Positions 1-14,081 of a stretch of DNA of 64,000 bases are shown piece after piece. How positions within the stretch are numbered: position 1 is the first letter of the stretch; every line of letters starts with the position of its first letter. Location: assembly GCF_026183735.1 (NCBI RefSeq), contig NZ_JAPFRE010000038.1, positions 20,853 to 84,852 of the forward strand, read 5' to 3'. This stretch comes from Alteromonas sp. ASW11-130. Its GTDB lineage: Bacteria; Pseudomonadota; Gammaproteobacteria; Enterobacterales; Alteromonadaceae. Both the position numbers and the translations under genes were made by a program. The notes beneath the pieces were generated by a model that saw only the letters and a list, made by a program, of their open reading frames with translations, made no database searches and was not told where the DNA came from.

Positions 1-287
1 GTTAACGCCTGACCATATAAATCATTTGCAGTGGTGATGGATGCACTGCTAATTGACTTAGCTTTTGGTGATTCAGACTTTTCTTCTTCTGGTAGAACTG
101 TTACCGCTGTTTCAATTTTACTTTTACGAACATCAATTTCGACGACTTCGATACCTTTTGTGCGTAACTGATCGATGATGGCTTCACTCTTCACCAGTCC
201 TCTAGAGCGAATTGCCATGGCCCCTGACTGTTTAACAACCTGGGTTACATACATACCGGGTTTGAGATCATCGATGTTTACTTGCAT
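1..287 (-). CDS. DUF3391 N-terminal part of an HD-GYP-type protein (partial)
   Basis: The gene runs off the left edge of the window; only the first 95 codons are present. The start is the ATG at 287, preceded on the minus strand by AAGGACA at Shine-Dalgarno distance. The protein opens MQVNIDDLKPGMYVTQVV, with a later RSRGLVKSEAIIDQLRTKGI segment and an IDVRKS stretch. This resembles the DUF3391 domain that precedes HD-GYP cyclic-di-GMP phosphodiesterase domains in many gammaproteobacteria. The HD-GYP domain itself would lie outside the window, so catalytic function cannot be checked. The gene lies 124 bases beyond leuD in the same direction; no clear terminator was seen between them. Confidence 0.7.
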   Translation of the reverse strand, partial: MQVNIDDLKPGMYVTQVVKQSGAMAIRSRGLVKSEAIIDQLRTKGIEVVEIDVRKSKIETAVTVLPEEEKSESPKAKSISSASITTANDLYGQAL

Positions 288-411
288 TGATTGTCCTTTT
301 ATAAGCTGCAGCTGTTATTTGTATAGTAGTTTTAAAAATAATGATTGGTTCAAATGGAATAGATCCTTTTCTTTTAAATACAGTGTATACCAATTAAAGA
401 TTACTGGTGAA

Positions 412-1020
412 TTAACTCCAAGCGGGCAAGCGGCGTTCAAACTCCGAAATTTCTAAAGTATGTTCCAGTGTTTGTCCTATCGCGTCCAGCCCTTTCAATA
501 GCCTCGTTTTTGCCGGAACGGGTATTTCAAACCCTATTGTGAGTGTTTCAGAGGTGATTGTTTGAGCGGGCAAATCTATTGTGAAGAGCGAAACAGGCTT
601 AGTAGCAGCGCATTCAAATAGTTTATCTAATGCGTCTTGGGTAAGCGTGATAGGCAAAATCTGATTGTTGATACAGTTGTTATAAAAGATATCAGCAAAA
701 CTAGTGGCGATGATGACTTTAAATCCGTAATCTGCCAATGCCCATGGCGCATGTTCCCGGCTTGAGCCGCAGCCAAAATTTTCGCGGGCCAGTAGAATGC
801 TGGCATCAGCATATTCAGGTTTATTCAGTATGAAATCAGGGTTTGGCTGACTGAGATTTCCTTTGATATAACGCCAGTCGTGGAACAGATGTTTTCCATA
901 TCCAGTTCGTGTTACGCCAGTTAAAAATTGTTTCGGAATAAGTTGGTCTGTATCCACATTGGCTTTATCTAATGGACATGCGTTACCAGAATGTATGGTA
1001 AAACCATTTATATTTGTCAT
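412..1020 (-). CDS. leuD: 3-isopropylmalate dehydratase small subunit LeuD
   Basis: Small (swivel-domain) subunit of isopropylmalate isomerase, which with LeuC converts 2-isopropylmalate to 3-isopropylmalate in leucine synthesis. The protein has the LeuD N-terminus (FTIHSGNACPLDKANVDTDQ), the IPKQFL motif, and the FGCGSSREHAPWAL substrate-binding segment. At 202 residues it has the family's usual length. I place the start at the ATG at 1020. A TTG directly before it (1023) also lies in frame, but AAGGGAG upstream is better spaced for the ATG. It is the last gene of the leuABCD operon and starts a few bases after the leuC stop, so translational coupling is likely. Confidence 0.96.
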   Translation of the reverse strand: MTNINGFTIHSGNACPLDKANVDTDQLIPKQFLTGVTRTGYGKHLFHDWRYIKGNLSQPNPDFILNKPEYADASILLARENFGCGSSREHAPWALADYGFKVIIATSFADIFYNNCINNQILPITLTQDALDKLFECAATKPVSLFTIDLPAQTITSETLTIGFEIPVPAKTRLLKGLDAIGQTLEHTLEISEFERRLPAWS

Positions 1021-1023
1021 CAA

Positions 1024-3520
<2,497 letters not shown>

Positions 3521-5089
3521 TTATACTCCTGCTGCCCGTTCTTGTTGAATTTTATGCTGGTCAATTTGGTCCGCTACATGAGTATTGTTCAGTACGTAAA
3601 TTAGCGCCTTAACACCAGCCTCGACTATGTCAGTGGCCAAGCCAATACCATGAAAACGGCGGGCTTTATAGGATAGGATGACACTTACCTGAGCGAGAGC
3701 ATCGGCACCTTGTCCTTTGGAGTCCAATTTAAAATCGACCACTTCTACTTCAATATTGCCTAGCATGGTAATAATGGCGTTGAAGGCGGCATCAACCGGG
3801 CCATTACCTATCGCTGCGCCAGATTTTTCTTGTTCACCAATTCTAAGAGTGACAGTGGCGCTTGGTACCACTTCACGGCCAGAACTCGCTTGTAAATAAA
3901 GTAGCTGGTAGTAAGCCTGTTCGTGTTTTTGTTGGTCAAAGAAAAGTAATGCCTCCAGATCATAGTCATACACTTGACCCTTTTTGTCTGCTAAGTGCAA
4001 AAATGCTTGGTATATCGTCTCTAAGTCATATTCAGTGCTCTTATAACCTAACTCTGTCAAACGATGTTTGATCACGTGGCGACCCGAGCGTGAAGTAAGA
4101 TTCAGCGAGTTTTTATTAATCCCCACGCTTTCCGGGGTCATAATTTCATACGTGTTTTGTGACTTTAAAACACCGTCTTGGTGAATACCGGAAGAATGAC
4201 TAAATGCGTTGGCTCCCACTATAGCTTTGTTAGCCTGCACTGGCATATTGCAAAGTTGACTAACGAGTTTGGAGGTACGGTAAATTTCGTTAGAGCGGAT
4301 GTTGGTTTCAAGGTCAAAATGGGCCTGACGGGTTTTCAGGATCATGGCTATTTCTTCTAAGGCAGAATTACCCGCTCTTTCCCCAATTCCATTGATAGTG
4401 CATTCCACCTGTCTGGCTCCTTTTTCTATGGCAGCCAACGAATTGGCTACCGCGAGCCCCAAATCATTGTGGCAGTGCACAGATATCACGGCTTTGTCTA
4501 TATTTGGTACGCGATTGAATAGGGTTTCAATGATTCCGCCAAACTCTGTTGGCGTGGTGTAACCCACCGTGTCAGGAATGTTTACCGTGCTTGCGCCAGC
4601 CTGTATAGCGGCCTCAACCATACGGCATAAATAATCGATAGGGGTTCGCCCAGCGTCTTCGCAGGAAAACTCTACGTCATCAGTATAATGTCGCGCATGC
4701 TTCACTGCAGCTACCGCCATTTGTACCACTTCATCCTGTGATTTACGTAATTTAGCGTTCACATGAATATCCGAAGTGGCGATAAAGGTGTGAATTCGAA
4801 AGTGCGAAGCGACGTTTAGCGCTTCACCGCACGCGTCAATATCAGAAGGAAGGGCTCGTGCTAACCCACAAGGGATTGCATATTTTAATGACTGCGCTAT
4901 TTTTCTAACCGATGCAAAATCACCGGGGGAGGAGACAGGGAATCCTGCTTCTATGATATCCACACCTAGCCTTTCCAGCGCAAGGGCGATTTGCAACTTT
5001 TCTTTCGTACTTAGACTAGCAGGGAGTGCCTGCTCACCGTCGCGTAAGGTGGTATCAAAAAACAGTACTTTATCCTTATTCGTTGTCAT
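3521..5089 (-). CDS. leuA: 2-isopropylmalate synthase LeuA
   Basis: First committed leucine enzyme: condenses acetyl-CoA with 2-oxoisovalerate. It has the HMGL-like TIM barrel ([16 protein letters not shown] at the N-terminus, [27 protein letters not shown]) and a C-terminal regulatory LeuA dimer domain that binds leucine. With the ATG at 5089 it has 522 residues, very close to the E. coli length. A GTG at 5098 also lies in frame, but GGTGGAG sits correctly before the ATG. It is the first structural gene of leuABCD, directly downstream of the attenuator. Confidence 0.97.
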   Translation of the reverse strand: MTTNKDKVLFFDTTLRDGEQALPASLSTKEKLQIALALERLGVDIIEAGFPVSSPGDFASVRKIAQSLKYAIPCGLARALPSDIDACGEALNVASHFRIHTFIATSDIHVNAKLRKSQDEVVQMAVAAVKHARHYTDDVEFSCEDAGRTPIDYLCRMVEAAIQAGASTVNIPDTVGYTTPTEFGGIIETLFNRVPNIDKAVISVHCHNDLGLAVANSLAAIEKGARQVECTINGIGERAGNSALEEIAMILKTRQAHFDLETNIRSNEIYRTSKLVSQLCNMPVQANKAIVGANAFSHSSGIHQDGVLKSQNTYEIMTPESVGINKNSLNLTSRSGRHVIKHRLTELGYKSTEYDLETIYQAFLHLADKKGQVYDYDLEALLFFDQQKHEQAYYQLLYLQASSGREVVPSATVTLRIGEQEKSGAAIGNGPVDAAFNAIITMLGNIEVEVVDFKLDSKGQGADALAQVSVILSYKARRFHGIGLATDIVEAGVKALIYVLNNTHVADQIDQHKIQQERAAGV

Positions 5090-5119
5090 CTTCTCCACCC
5101 TTTATTTTTTAAGATATAA

Positions 5120-5147
5120 AAAAACCCGTGCGAGGCACGGGTTTTTG
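5120..5147 (-). terminator. leu operon attenuator hairpin
   Basis: On the minus strand CCCGTGC (from 5141) and GCACGGG (to 5125) form a seven-pair GC-rich stem, extended by flanking A-T pairs, with a three-base loop and a run of T after it. It lies between the leader peptide and leuA. Its upstream arm can instead pair with an identical GCACGGG inside the last leader codons (5175-5181). That gives a competing antiterminator. Confidence 0.88.
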
Positions 5148-5171
5148 TGAAACTTGGTTGCTAGTCGCAAT

Positions 5172-5228
5172 CTACCCGTGCAGTCTTGCTGCCGTAATGA
5201 GTAGAGTGAGGAGGTTTAGTGTTTTCAT
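5172..5228 (-). CDS. leuL: leucine operon leader peptide LeuL
   Basis: An 18-codon open frame starts at the ATG at 5228 and ends at TAG (5172-5174). It reads MKTLNLLTLLITAARLHG. Five of residues 4 to 10 are leucine (LNLLTLL), with a sixth at position 16. It lies between a strong promoter and a terminator-like hairpin directly upstream of leuA, the classic arrangement for transcription attenuation by leucyl-tRNA supply. The last three codons contain GCACGGG, complementary to the first arm of the terminator. A ribosome stalled on the leucine run would leave this segment free to pair. A ribosome reaching the stop would cover it. The Shine-Dalgarno is weak. The sequence differs from E. coli LeuL, so the name rests on position and leucine content. 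Confidence 0.85.
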   Translation of the reverse strand: MKTLNLLTLLITAARLHG

Positions 5229-5257
5229 GCAATTTTATATTAACTAGACTCGTCTTC

Positions 5258-5286
5258 AATGTAACCAGTGAAAAGAAGTAAGTCAA
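5258..5286 (-). promoter_or_regulatory. sigma70-type promoter of the leu operon
   Basis: On the minus strand TTGACT (5286-5281) and TACATT (5263-5258) are separated by exactly 17 bases. Transcription would begin near 5250, about 20 bases before the leader peptide ATG. Confidence 0.75.
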
Positions 5287-5362
5287 CCTTTGTTTACAAG
5301 TTGGCATATAGCTAGAACGTATAAGTTAGCAAGAAATATTGACGTAAGGCTTTGGTTGTGTT

Positions 5363-6043
5363 TTATGGCTTCTTCCGCAAACGAAAATTTGTCCAGTTTA
5401 TTTCTGTAGAAAGCAACATTTCTCGTAAAGACAGCACGCGTGGTGAAATTTTTCCACGGTGATTCCAACTATGTCCGCAGCATGCTGCCTGCATGATAGG
5501 TTTTGTCGGTTTAAGCATATGGAGGGTAGTTATTTTCTTGCTGACAGGATCGAGAGGATCACCCTCATAGGTAAACCAACCATGCTTATTTAAATGAAGC
5601 GTATTATTTTCACGCTGCACTTTATCGACTGAATCTAATTCAATATGTTGATTATTCAATGAAACGACGCGTACGCCAACCACAAGACCATGCAATGCAA
5701 ATTTAGAAAACCACGCGATAGATTTTTCGCCATCAACGATTTGGCCTGGGCATTTACCCGCTTGTTTTGCCTGCCAGGTACCATTATGGCTGTCTATACC
5801 TAATGGTGTTTGATTATTTGAAAGGTAGTATGCTACGCGTCGAACGTGATGGGATAAACCCCCTAAGCGCCTTTTCAATAAGCTAATATTGGTGGGTCCG
5901 CGATGGGCGAGGTTGACTAACTCTCGCTCGTACAATGCATTACAGATCTCATTGAACTCGGGATGAAGAGAGTGTTGTTCGCGACTATGCGAAAAAAAAT
6001 CAGATTGAGGTGTGGACTGGTCGTGATCTGACGACATAGGCAA
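5363..6043 (-). CDS. uncharacterised protein
   Basis: I do not recognise this 226-residue protein. It has no signal peptide or membrane segment. The N-terminal 20 residues are polar (DHDQSTPQSDFFSHSREQHS). A basic central part (LLKRRLGGLSHHVRRVAYYLS) follows, then a segment with KCPGQIVDGEKSIAWFSKFALHGLVVGVRVVSLNN that could form a small beta-rich fold. The C-terminus holds a Cys-Cys-Gly-His (ACCGHSW) and ends in basic residues (RLRKKP). A second ATG lies two codons downstream (6037). It sits alone between the leu promoter and eno, transcribed with the eno group. A perfect hairpin (6076-6097) lies just upstream, so it may have its own promoter. Confidence 0.6.
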   Translation of the reverse strand: MPMSSDHDQSTPQSDFFSHSREQHSLHPEFNEICNALYERELVNLAHRGPTNISLLKRRLGGLSHHVRRVAYYLSNNQTPLGIDSHNGTWQAKQAGKCPGQIVDGEKSIAWFSKFALHGLVVGVRVVSLNNQHIELDSVDKVQRENNTLHLNKHGWFTYEGDPLDPVSKKITTLHMLKPTKPIMQAACCGHSWNHRGKISPRVLSLREMLLSTEINWTNFRLRKKP

Positions 6044-6075
6044 ACAGCGTGATTGGATGTAAACAAGAAGAGTAT

Positions 6076-6097
6076 GCCGATAGCTAACGCTATCGGC
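6076..6097. terminator. perfect hairpin downstream of eno
   Basis: GCCGATAGC and GCTATCGGC form a nine-pair stem with a TAAC loop. It lies between eno and the uncharacterised gene. No T run follows on the minus strand, so it may not terminate eno by itself. It abuts the heptad repeat at 6104-6138. Confidence 0.45.
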
Positions 6098-6103
6098 AAG
6101 TCC

Positions 6104-6138
6104 CTTTTTACTTTTTACTTTTTACTTTTTACTTTTTA
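6104..6138. repeat. five tandem CTTTTTA heptads
   Basis: Five exact copies of CTTTTTA lie 15 bases past the eno stop. Read on the minus strand this is a (TAAAAAG)n tract leading into GGGACTT and then the hairpin at 6076-6097. Related purine tracts joined to GGGTC hairpins occur at 52345-52425 and 63817-63875. Confidence 0.85.
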
Positions 6139-6152
6139 CTAATCAGAATCAA

Positions 6153-7457
<1,305 letters not shown>

Positions 7458-7510
7458 TCAACAAATAATGGGGGAGGTCGACCGGAGGACGACCTTTAGC
7501 CCAATTCAGA

Positions 7511-9175
<1,665 letters not shown>

Positions 9176-9231
9176 CTAATTTGTGCGAAATAATTAGCAC
9201 TTAGACGGCGCAATAGTATACCGAAAGAGTA

Positions 9232-9256
9232 GCAGGCAAACAATCCATTTGCCTGC
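9232..9256 (-). terminator. hairpin between mutS and pyrG
   Basis: GCAGGCAAA and TTTGCCTGC form a perfect nine-pair stem with a seven-base loop, 34 bases beyond the mutS stop on the minus strand. The following sequence (TACTCTTT) is only moderately T-rich, so termination may be partial. Confidence 0.5.
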
Positions 9257-9289
9257 AAGAGATAGTTGATTTTTCGCTTTGCGATAAAT

Positions 9290-11854
9290 TTATGCCTCAC
9301 TCAAGCGCTTTAGGGTATACAGTAGATCCAGTGCCTGACGCGGACTGAGCTCATCCGGGCTGATATCGGCCACTGCCTTGTGCAGCGCTGAATCAGGCTG
9401 GGGCAAATCAAAATCCAGCTGCGCCGACTGAGCAACAGGCGTCGCTACCGGCGTGGAAGTATGCTGCTGTTGGCTGCTCTCTAATTCGTGTAACTTACGC
9501 CGTGCCGCAGCAATAACCGGTTTAGGGACGCCCGCTAATTGGGCTACCTGCAAACCGTAACTTTTGCTCGCGGCCCCGGTTTCCACTTTGTGCATAAACC
9601 GGATGACATCCTCATGTTCCATTGCGTCTAGATGAACATTAATGACTTGGGTGTGTACCTCCGCCAATTGAGTTAATTCGAAATAATGAGTAGCAAATAG
9701 AGTATAAGCATTAAGCGACTTGGCGAGATAGCTTGCACAGGCCCAAGCAAGAGAAAGGCCATCGTATGTGCTGGTGCCTCGACCAATTTCATCCATGAGT
9801 ACCAGCGAATGCGCGGTGGCGTTGTGTAAAATATTAGCGGTCTCGGTCATTTCCACCATAAAGGTTGAGCGACCGGAAGCTAAATCATCGGACGCGCCTA
9901 TTCGCGTAAAAATACGGTCGATGGGGCCAATTTTAGCCTGCTCTGCAGGTACAAAGCAGCCAATATAGGCCATTAACACAATCAGCGCAGTCTGGCGCAT
10001 ATAGGTAGATTTACCCCCCATATTTGGCCCAGTTATGACCATCATGCGCTGCTTTTCATCCAGTGACAAAGGATTAGCAATGAAGGGATCTGACATGACG
10101 TGCTCAACCACTAAGTGTCGCCCGGCTTCATATTGCACTACATCTTCGTCCGTAAGCTCAGGGCGGTGTAACTGTAATGAGGTGGCGCGTTCTGCAAAAC
10201 AGTAGAGAACATCTAATTCGGCTAAAGCCGCAGCGGTATCGATAAGTTCTGAAAGCTGAGGTAACAGCTTGTCAAATAACTGATCGTAAAGTTGTTTTTC
10301 CAATGCCAGCGCCCGTCCCTGGCTAGTCAGCACTTTATCTTCATGCTCTTTTAGCTCAGGGGTAATGTAACGTTCAGTGTTCTTTAACGTCTGGCGACGT
10401 ATATAGTCAGCTGGCACCTGATTGCTGGAAGCGCGACTAGTTTCAATAAAAAAGCCATGCACTTTGTTATAACCTACTTTCAACGTAGCAATACCTGTGC
10501 GTTCCCGTTCACGCAGCTCCATTTGATTCAGGTAATCGGTTGCCCCTTGCGATAAATCACGTAATTCGTCTAATTCGGCATTGTAGCCCGGCGCAATTAC
10601 CCCACCATCGCGGATAACAACGGGAGGGTTATCGACAATTGCGCTGTTTAAGAGAGACTGAAATTCAGGGTATGTATTGATTTGATCTTTGATTCGTGAA
10701 ATTAATGGCGATGAAAATACAGCTAATTCTTGTTGCAATAACGGTAAAAGATTAAACGCATTGCGTAAGCGCGCAAAATCGCGAGGGCGCGCAGAACGCA
10801 GCGCAAGCCTAGCCATAATTCGCTCGATATCACCAATGTTTTTCAAGCTTTCCGGAATTTCTTGATGAGGCTTATCTACAAACGCCTGGACCACATCTTG
10901 GCGAGCTATGAGTTCGTCTCGGGAAGTAATAGGCGCATGAATAAAACGTTGTAGCAAACGGCTACCCATAGCCGTCGCAGTCGTATCCAGCACGCTAAAC
11001 AGGGTATTATCTTGCCCGCCGGACAAGTTATGGGTTAACTCTAAGTTGCGGCGTGTGGCAGCATCAAGCTGCACCAAACTGTTTTGCTGTAACTTATGCA
11101 GGCTACGAATGTGAGGGAGAGCCGTGCGTTGGGTATCTTTAACATACTGAAGTACACAGCCTGCAGCACCCAGCCCCAACGTTAATTCTTCAACACCAAA
11201 TCCACCTAGTTCGCGAGTTTGAAATTGCTCATTCAGCTGAGTAACAGCAGTATCGACGTCAAACTCCCATTCAGGCCGACGACGTAAACCTTTTCGCTGT
11301 TCAATTAAGGGTAAGCTAGTGAAACCTTCTGGATAGAGTAACTCAGCTGGATTGACCCGTTGTAGTTCAGCTAATAGTTGTTCATCGCTCGCGCATTCAC
11401 AAACTAAAAAACGACCGCTGGTGATGTCTAAAGTTGATAACCCATAGCGCCCCTGATGATGGCAAATTGCGGCTAAAACGTTATCTCGCCTCTCTTCCAA
11501 AAGAGCCTCGTCAGTCACTGTGCCGGGAGTAACAATACGCTGAACTTGTCTTTCCACCGGTCCCTTTGAGGTTGCAGGGTCGCCTACTTGCTCGCAAATC
11601 GCTACAGACTCACCCAGCTTGACCAATCGGGCCAGATAACCTTCAACTGCGTGATAAGGTACGCCAGCCATCGGAATGGGATCTCCGCCTGACTTTCCCC
11701 TAGCGGTTAATGAAATATCGAGCAAATGGGCTGCACGTTTTGCGTCATCGTAAAAAAGTTCGTAAAAATCGCCCATACGATAAAACAGCAGAATATTAGG
11801 GTGTTGCGCCTTAATAGTTAAATATTGGCGCATCATCGGCGTATGTGATTCCAA
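9290..11854 (-). CDS. mutS: DNA mismatch repair protein MutS
   Basis: Recognises mismatches and small loops and starts methyl-directed repair with MutL. The N-terminal mismatch-binding domain has [18 protein letters not shown] with the Phe-X-Glu-type contact motif. Connector, lever and clamp domains follow, then a C-terminal ABC-type ATPase with the Walker [10 protein letters not shown] near residue 610, and [12 protein letters not shown]. The best start is TTG at 11854, with CGAGG six bases upstream; it gives 854 residues, as in E. coli (853), and places HTPMMRQYL at the expected N-terminus. An upstream in-frame GTG (11911) would add 19 residues absent from the family. It is divergent from pncC across about 110 bases. 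Confidence 0.97.
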   Translation of the reverse strand: MESHTPMMRQYLTIKAQHPNILLFYRMGDFYELFYDDAKRAAHLLDISLTARGKSGGDPIPMAGVPYHAVEGYLARLVKLGESVAICEQVGDPATSKGPVERQVQRIVTPGTVTDEALLEERRDNVLAAICHHQGRYGLSTLDITSGRFLVCECASDEQLLAELQRVNPAELLYPEGFTSLPLIEQRKGLRRRPEWEFDVDTAVTQLNEQFQTRELGGFGVEELTLGLGAAGCVLQYVKDTQRTALPHIRSLHKLQQNSLVQLDAATRRNLELTHNLSGGQDNTLFSVLDTTATAMGSRLLQRFIHAPITSRDELIARQDVVQAFVDKPHQEIPESLKNIGDIERIMARLALRSARPRDFARLRNAFNLLPLLQQELAVFSSPLISRIKDQINTYPEFQSLLNSAIVDNPPVVIRDGGVIAPGYNAELDELRDLSQGATDYLNQMELRERERTGIATLKVGYNKVHGFFIETSRASSNQVPADYIRRQTLKNTERYITPELKEHEDKVLTSQGRALALEKQLYDQLFDKLLPQLSELIDTAAALAELDVLYCFAERATSLQLHRPELTDEDVVQYEAGRHLVVEHVMSDPFIANPLSLDEKQRMMVITGPNMGGKSTYMRQTALIVLMAYIGCFVPAEQAKIGPIDRIFTRIGASDDLASGRSTFMVEMTETANILHNATAHSLVLMDEIGRGTSTYDGLSLAWACASYLAKSLNAYTLFATHYFELTQLAEVHTQVINVHLDAMEHEDVIRFMHKVETGAASKSYGLQVAQLAGVPKPVIAAARRKLHELESSQQQHTSTPVATPVAQSAQLDFDLPQPDSALHKAVADISPDELSPRQALDLLYTLKRLSEA

Positions 11855-11966
11855 AGAATGCCTCGATACTTTAATAAGGTTTATCAGATGTTGCCACCGA
11901 CCTGCTCGCACTGAAAAACGAAAAGTGTCACAATCAGCTTAAGTCGGCGAATAACGTATTATTAAT

Positions 11967-12488
11967 ATGAGCGAGCTATTTTCAAGCCTTTCTGTGCAAG
12001 AGTCCAGTACCGATAAAATTTTAGCCATTGGTAAGATGCTGGTATCGCGGTCGTGGCAGGTGAGTTGCGCAGAGTCCTGTACCGGGGGGGGCGTGGCTTA
12101 TTACTTAACTTCTGTAGCGGGAAGTTCAGATTGGTTCAAGCAAAGTTGGGTAACGTATTCTAATGAAGCTAAACAGACGCTACTAGGCGTCAAGTCCGAC
12201 ACATTGCTAAAGTTTGGCGCGGTATCAGAGCAAACCGTGCAGGAAATGGCAGCGGGTTGTGCGCGACATGCCAATGCTAATATTGCTATCTCCATTAGCG
12301 GAATCGCTGGTCCAGGAGGGGGGAGCGTAGAAAAACCCACTGGTACAGTTTGGTTTGGATTCTGGCTGGATGGAAAAACACTTCAAACTCACCACGTTTT
12401 TGATGGCGATCGAAATGCTGTGCGTAATCAGGCAATTGCATTTTGTATCGAATTTCTGCACCAATGGCTGGTTGATCATCCAAACTAA
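11967..12488 (+). CDS. pncC: CinA C-terminal domain protein, nicotinamide-nucleotide amidohydrolase
   Basis: Stand-alone CinA C-terminal domain of 173 residues. Members deamidate nicotinamide mononucleotide to nicotinate mononucleotide in pyridine nucleotide salvage. The motifs SCAESCTGGGVAYYLT and ISGIAGPGGGSVEKPTGTVW are those of the family. The gene is divergent from mutS and lies about 140 bases upstream of recA, the same order as in E. coli. It has no CinA N-terminal MoCF domain. Confidence 0.92.
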   Translation: MSELFSSLSVQESSTDKILAIGKMLVSRSWQVSCAESCTGGGVAYYLTSVAGSSDWFKQSWVTYSNEAKQTLLGVKSDTLLKFGAVSEQTVQEMAAGCARHANANIAISISGIAGPGGGSVEKPTGTVWFGFWLDGKTLQTHHVFDGDRNAVRNQAIAFCIEFLHQWLVDHPN

Positions 12489-12530
12489 AGCTTTACAATT
12501 TATTGCATTCAGATGTAAATAATACTTGAG

Positions 12531-12546
12531 CTGTATAATTATACAG
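12531..12546. promoter_or_regulatory. LexA (SOS) box of recA
   Basis: CTGTATAATTATACAG is a perfect 16-base palindrome that fits the gammaproteobacterial LexA consensus CTGT-N8-ACAG. It overlaps a plausible recA promoter (TTGAGC at 12526, TAGTAT at 12549, 17-base spacing), so LexA binding would block transcription. Confidence 0.92.
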
Positions 12547-12632
12547 TATAGTATTGTCAGCAATTTCCTATATACCTTTTCTGGCCACCCGTTAACTTGA
12601 GCCGGATAGAATACATTCATGAGGATGCTATC

Positions 12633-13670
12633 GTGAACGACAATAAACAAAAGGCACTTAGCGCCGCTGTTGGCCAGATTGAAAAGCAGTTCGGTAAAGG
12701 CGCGATCATGCGTCTTGGTGATAATCAGGCAATGGATATTGAAGCCATTTCTACGGGCTCTCTTACCATTGATATTGCATTAGGAATAGGTGGTTTACCT
12801 TGTGGTCGTGTAGTTGAAATTTATGGTCCGGAATCATCGGGTAAAACGACGTTAACCTTACAGGTAATAGCTGAAGCACAGAAAAACGGTAAGACCTGTG
12901 CGTTCGTTGATGCTGAACACGCACTTGACCCTGTTTACGCAGAAAAGCTGGGTGTAAACATTGATGACCTACTGGTTTCTCAGCCGGATACTGGTGAGCA
13001 AGCATTAGAAATTTGCGACATGTTAGTGCGTTCTGGAGCGGTTGACGTGGTGATTGTTGACTCGGTGGCAGCCTTAACGCCAAAAGCGGAAATCGAAGGT
13101 GAGATGGGTGATTCTCACGTGGGTTTACAAGCACGATTGATGTCGCAGGCATTGCGTAAGCTGACCGCAAATATCAAACGCTCTAATACCCTTTGTATTT
13201 TCATCAACCAAATCCGTATGAAGATTGGTGTGATGTTTGGTAACCCGGAAACGACTACGGGCGGTAATGCACTTAAGTTCTACTCTTCCGTTCGTTTAGA
13301 TATTCGCCGTATCGGTGCCGTGAAAGAAGGCGACGAAGTTGTAGGGAACGAAACCCGCGTTAAAGTAGTGAAAAACAAAGTAGCTCCTCCCTTTAAACAA
13401 GCTGAGTTTATGATCCGTTATGGAGAAGGGATCAGCAAAGAAGCTGAGTTAATCGATTTAGGTGTCAAACAGAAGCTAGTGGATAAAGCAGGTGCCTGGT
13501 ATAGCTATAAGGGTGATCGCATTGGTCAGGGTAAAGCTAATGTGATGAAGTTCTTAAAAGAAAACCCTCACATTGCTTCAGAAATCGAAACGAAAATTCG
13601 CGCTGAGCTGTTATTAGCTAAAAATGAAAAAGCTGAAGAGACCGTAGGCGAATCTGACGAAGTTTCATAA
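12633..13670 (+). CDS. recA: recombinase RecA
   Basis: ATP-dependent strand-exchange protein and co-protease for LexA. The sequence opens [22 protein letters not shown], with Walker [24 protein letters not shown], the loop L1 region ([22 protein letters not shown] split over two motifs) and the L2 region with [17 protein letters not shown] place the start at GTG 12633, with GAGGA about seven bases upstream. This gives 345 residues and the usual N-terminus. The longer in-frame TTG at 12597 would add 12 residues not found in the family. An SOS box lies upstream and a rho-independent terminator downstream. No recX follows. Confidence 0.98.
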   Translation: MNDNKQKALSAAVGQIEKQFGKGAIMRLGDNQAMDIEAISTGSLTIDIALGIGGLPCGRVVEIYGPESSGKTTLTLQVIAEAQKNGKTCAFVDAEHALDPVYAEKLGVNIDDLLVSQPDTGEQALEICDMLVRSGAVDVVIVDSVAALTPKAEIEGEMGDSHVGLQARLMSQALRKLTANIKRSNTLCIFINQIRMKIGVMFGNPETTTGGNALKFYSSVRLDIRRIGAVKEGDEVVGNETRVKVVKNKVAPPFKQAEFMIRYGEGISKEAELIDLGVKQKLVDKAGAWYSYKGDRIGQGKANVMKFLKENPHIASEIETKIRAELLLAKNEKAEETVGESDEVS

Positions 13671-13729
13671 AATACTGGGATAAATGATCCCTGTACGTTT
13701 AATTTTGTAATACTTCTTACCCACTACTC

Positions 13730-13766
13730 TAAGCGCCTATTTAACTTAAATAAGGCGCTTTTATCC
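13730..13766 (+). terminator. recA terminator
   Basis: AAGCGCCTATTTAA and TTAAATAAGGCGCTT pair with one bulged base, followed by TTTAT. It lies about 60 bases after the recA stop and between converging genes. Confidence 0.8.
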
Positions 13767-13769
13767 TTT

Positions 13770-14081
13770 CTAAACAGTCTGATTAAATGAAGGGTTAGTA
13801 TCCTGCCAACCTTTAGGCATTTTGCCCTGAAGTACGTACGAGTAAGCAATGAGTTCGGCAATAACAAAATAAAGTGCTTCAGGAATTTCCTGACCTAAAT
13901 CTAATGTGGCCAATGCTTCGCTTAAGTGAGGATCCTCATGTATAAGGACCCCACTTTTTTCTGCAAGGGCAATGATTTCGTCTGCCAGGTCACCAAAGCC
14001 TTTAGCTATCACCAATGGCGCCTGCTTATCCCCGGTGTTACCGTACTTTAAACCAATCGCGCGCTTGTTTTTGTCTTTCAT
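13770..14081 (-). CDS. FlhB C-terminal-domain-like protein
   Basis: A 103-residue protein corresponding only to the cytoplasmic C-terminal part of FlhB/YscU export-switch proteins. It reads AIGLKYGNTGDKQAPLVIAKGFGDLADEII, then SGVLIHEDPHLSEALATLDLGQEIPEALYFVIAELIAY, collinear with FlhB after its cleavage site. The NPTH autocleavage tetrapeptide is absent: the segment KDKNKRAIGLKY stands where NPTHYAVALKY would be, so the protein starts like the already cleaved fragment. It overlaps the fliK-like gene by four bases (ATGA) and is co-transcribed with it. Such orphan pairs occur in other gammaproteobacteria, away from flagellar operons. Its role is not known to me. Confidence 0.82.
   Translation of the reverse strand: MKDKNKRAIGLKYGNTGDKQAPLVIAKGFGDLADEIIALAEKSGVLIHEDPHLSEALATLDLGQEIPEALYFVIAELIAYSYVLQGKMPKGWQDTNPSFNQTV

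Noticed and set aside
6104..6138. Tandem heptads considered as a CRISPR array.
   Set aside because: Units are seven bases with no spacers; no cas genes are present.
12597..12632. A longer recA beginning at TTG 12597.
   Set aside because: The GTG at 12633 has a proper Shine-Dalgarno and gives the conserved RecA N-terminus; the extra 12 residues match nothing in the family.
12225..12650. A 141-codon minus-strand frame across pncC and the recA promoter.
   Set aside because: It runs through the LexA box and promoter and overlaps two well-supported genes.
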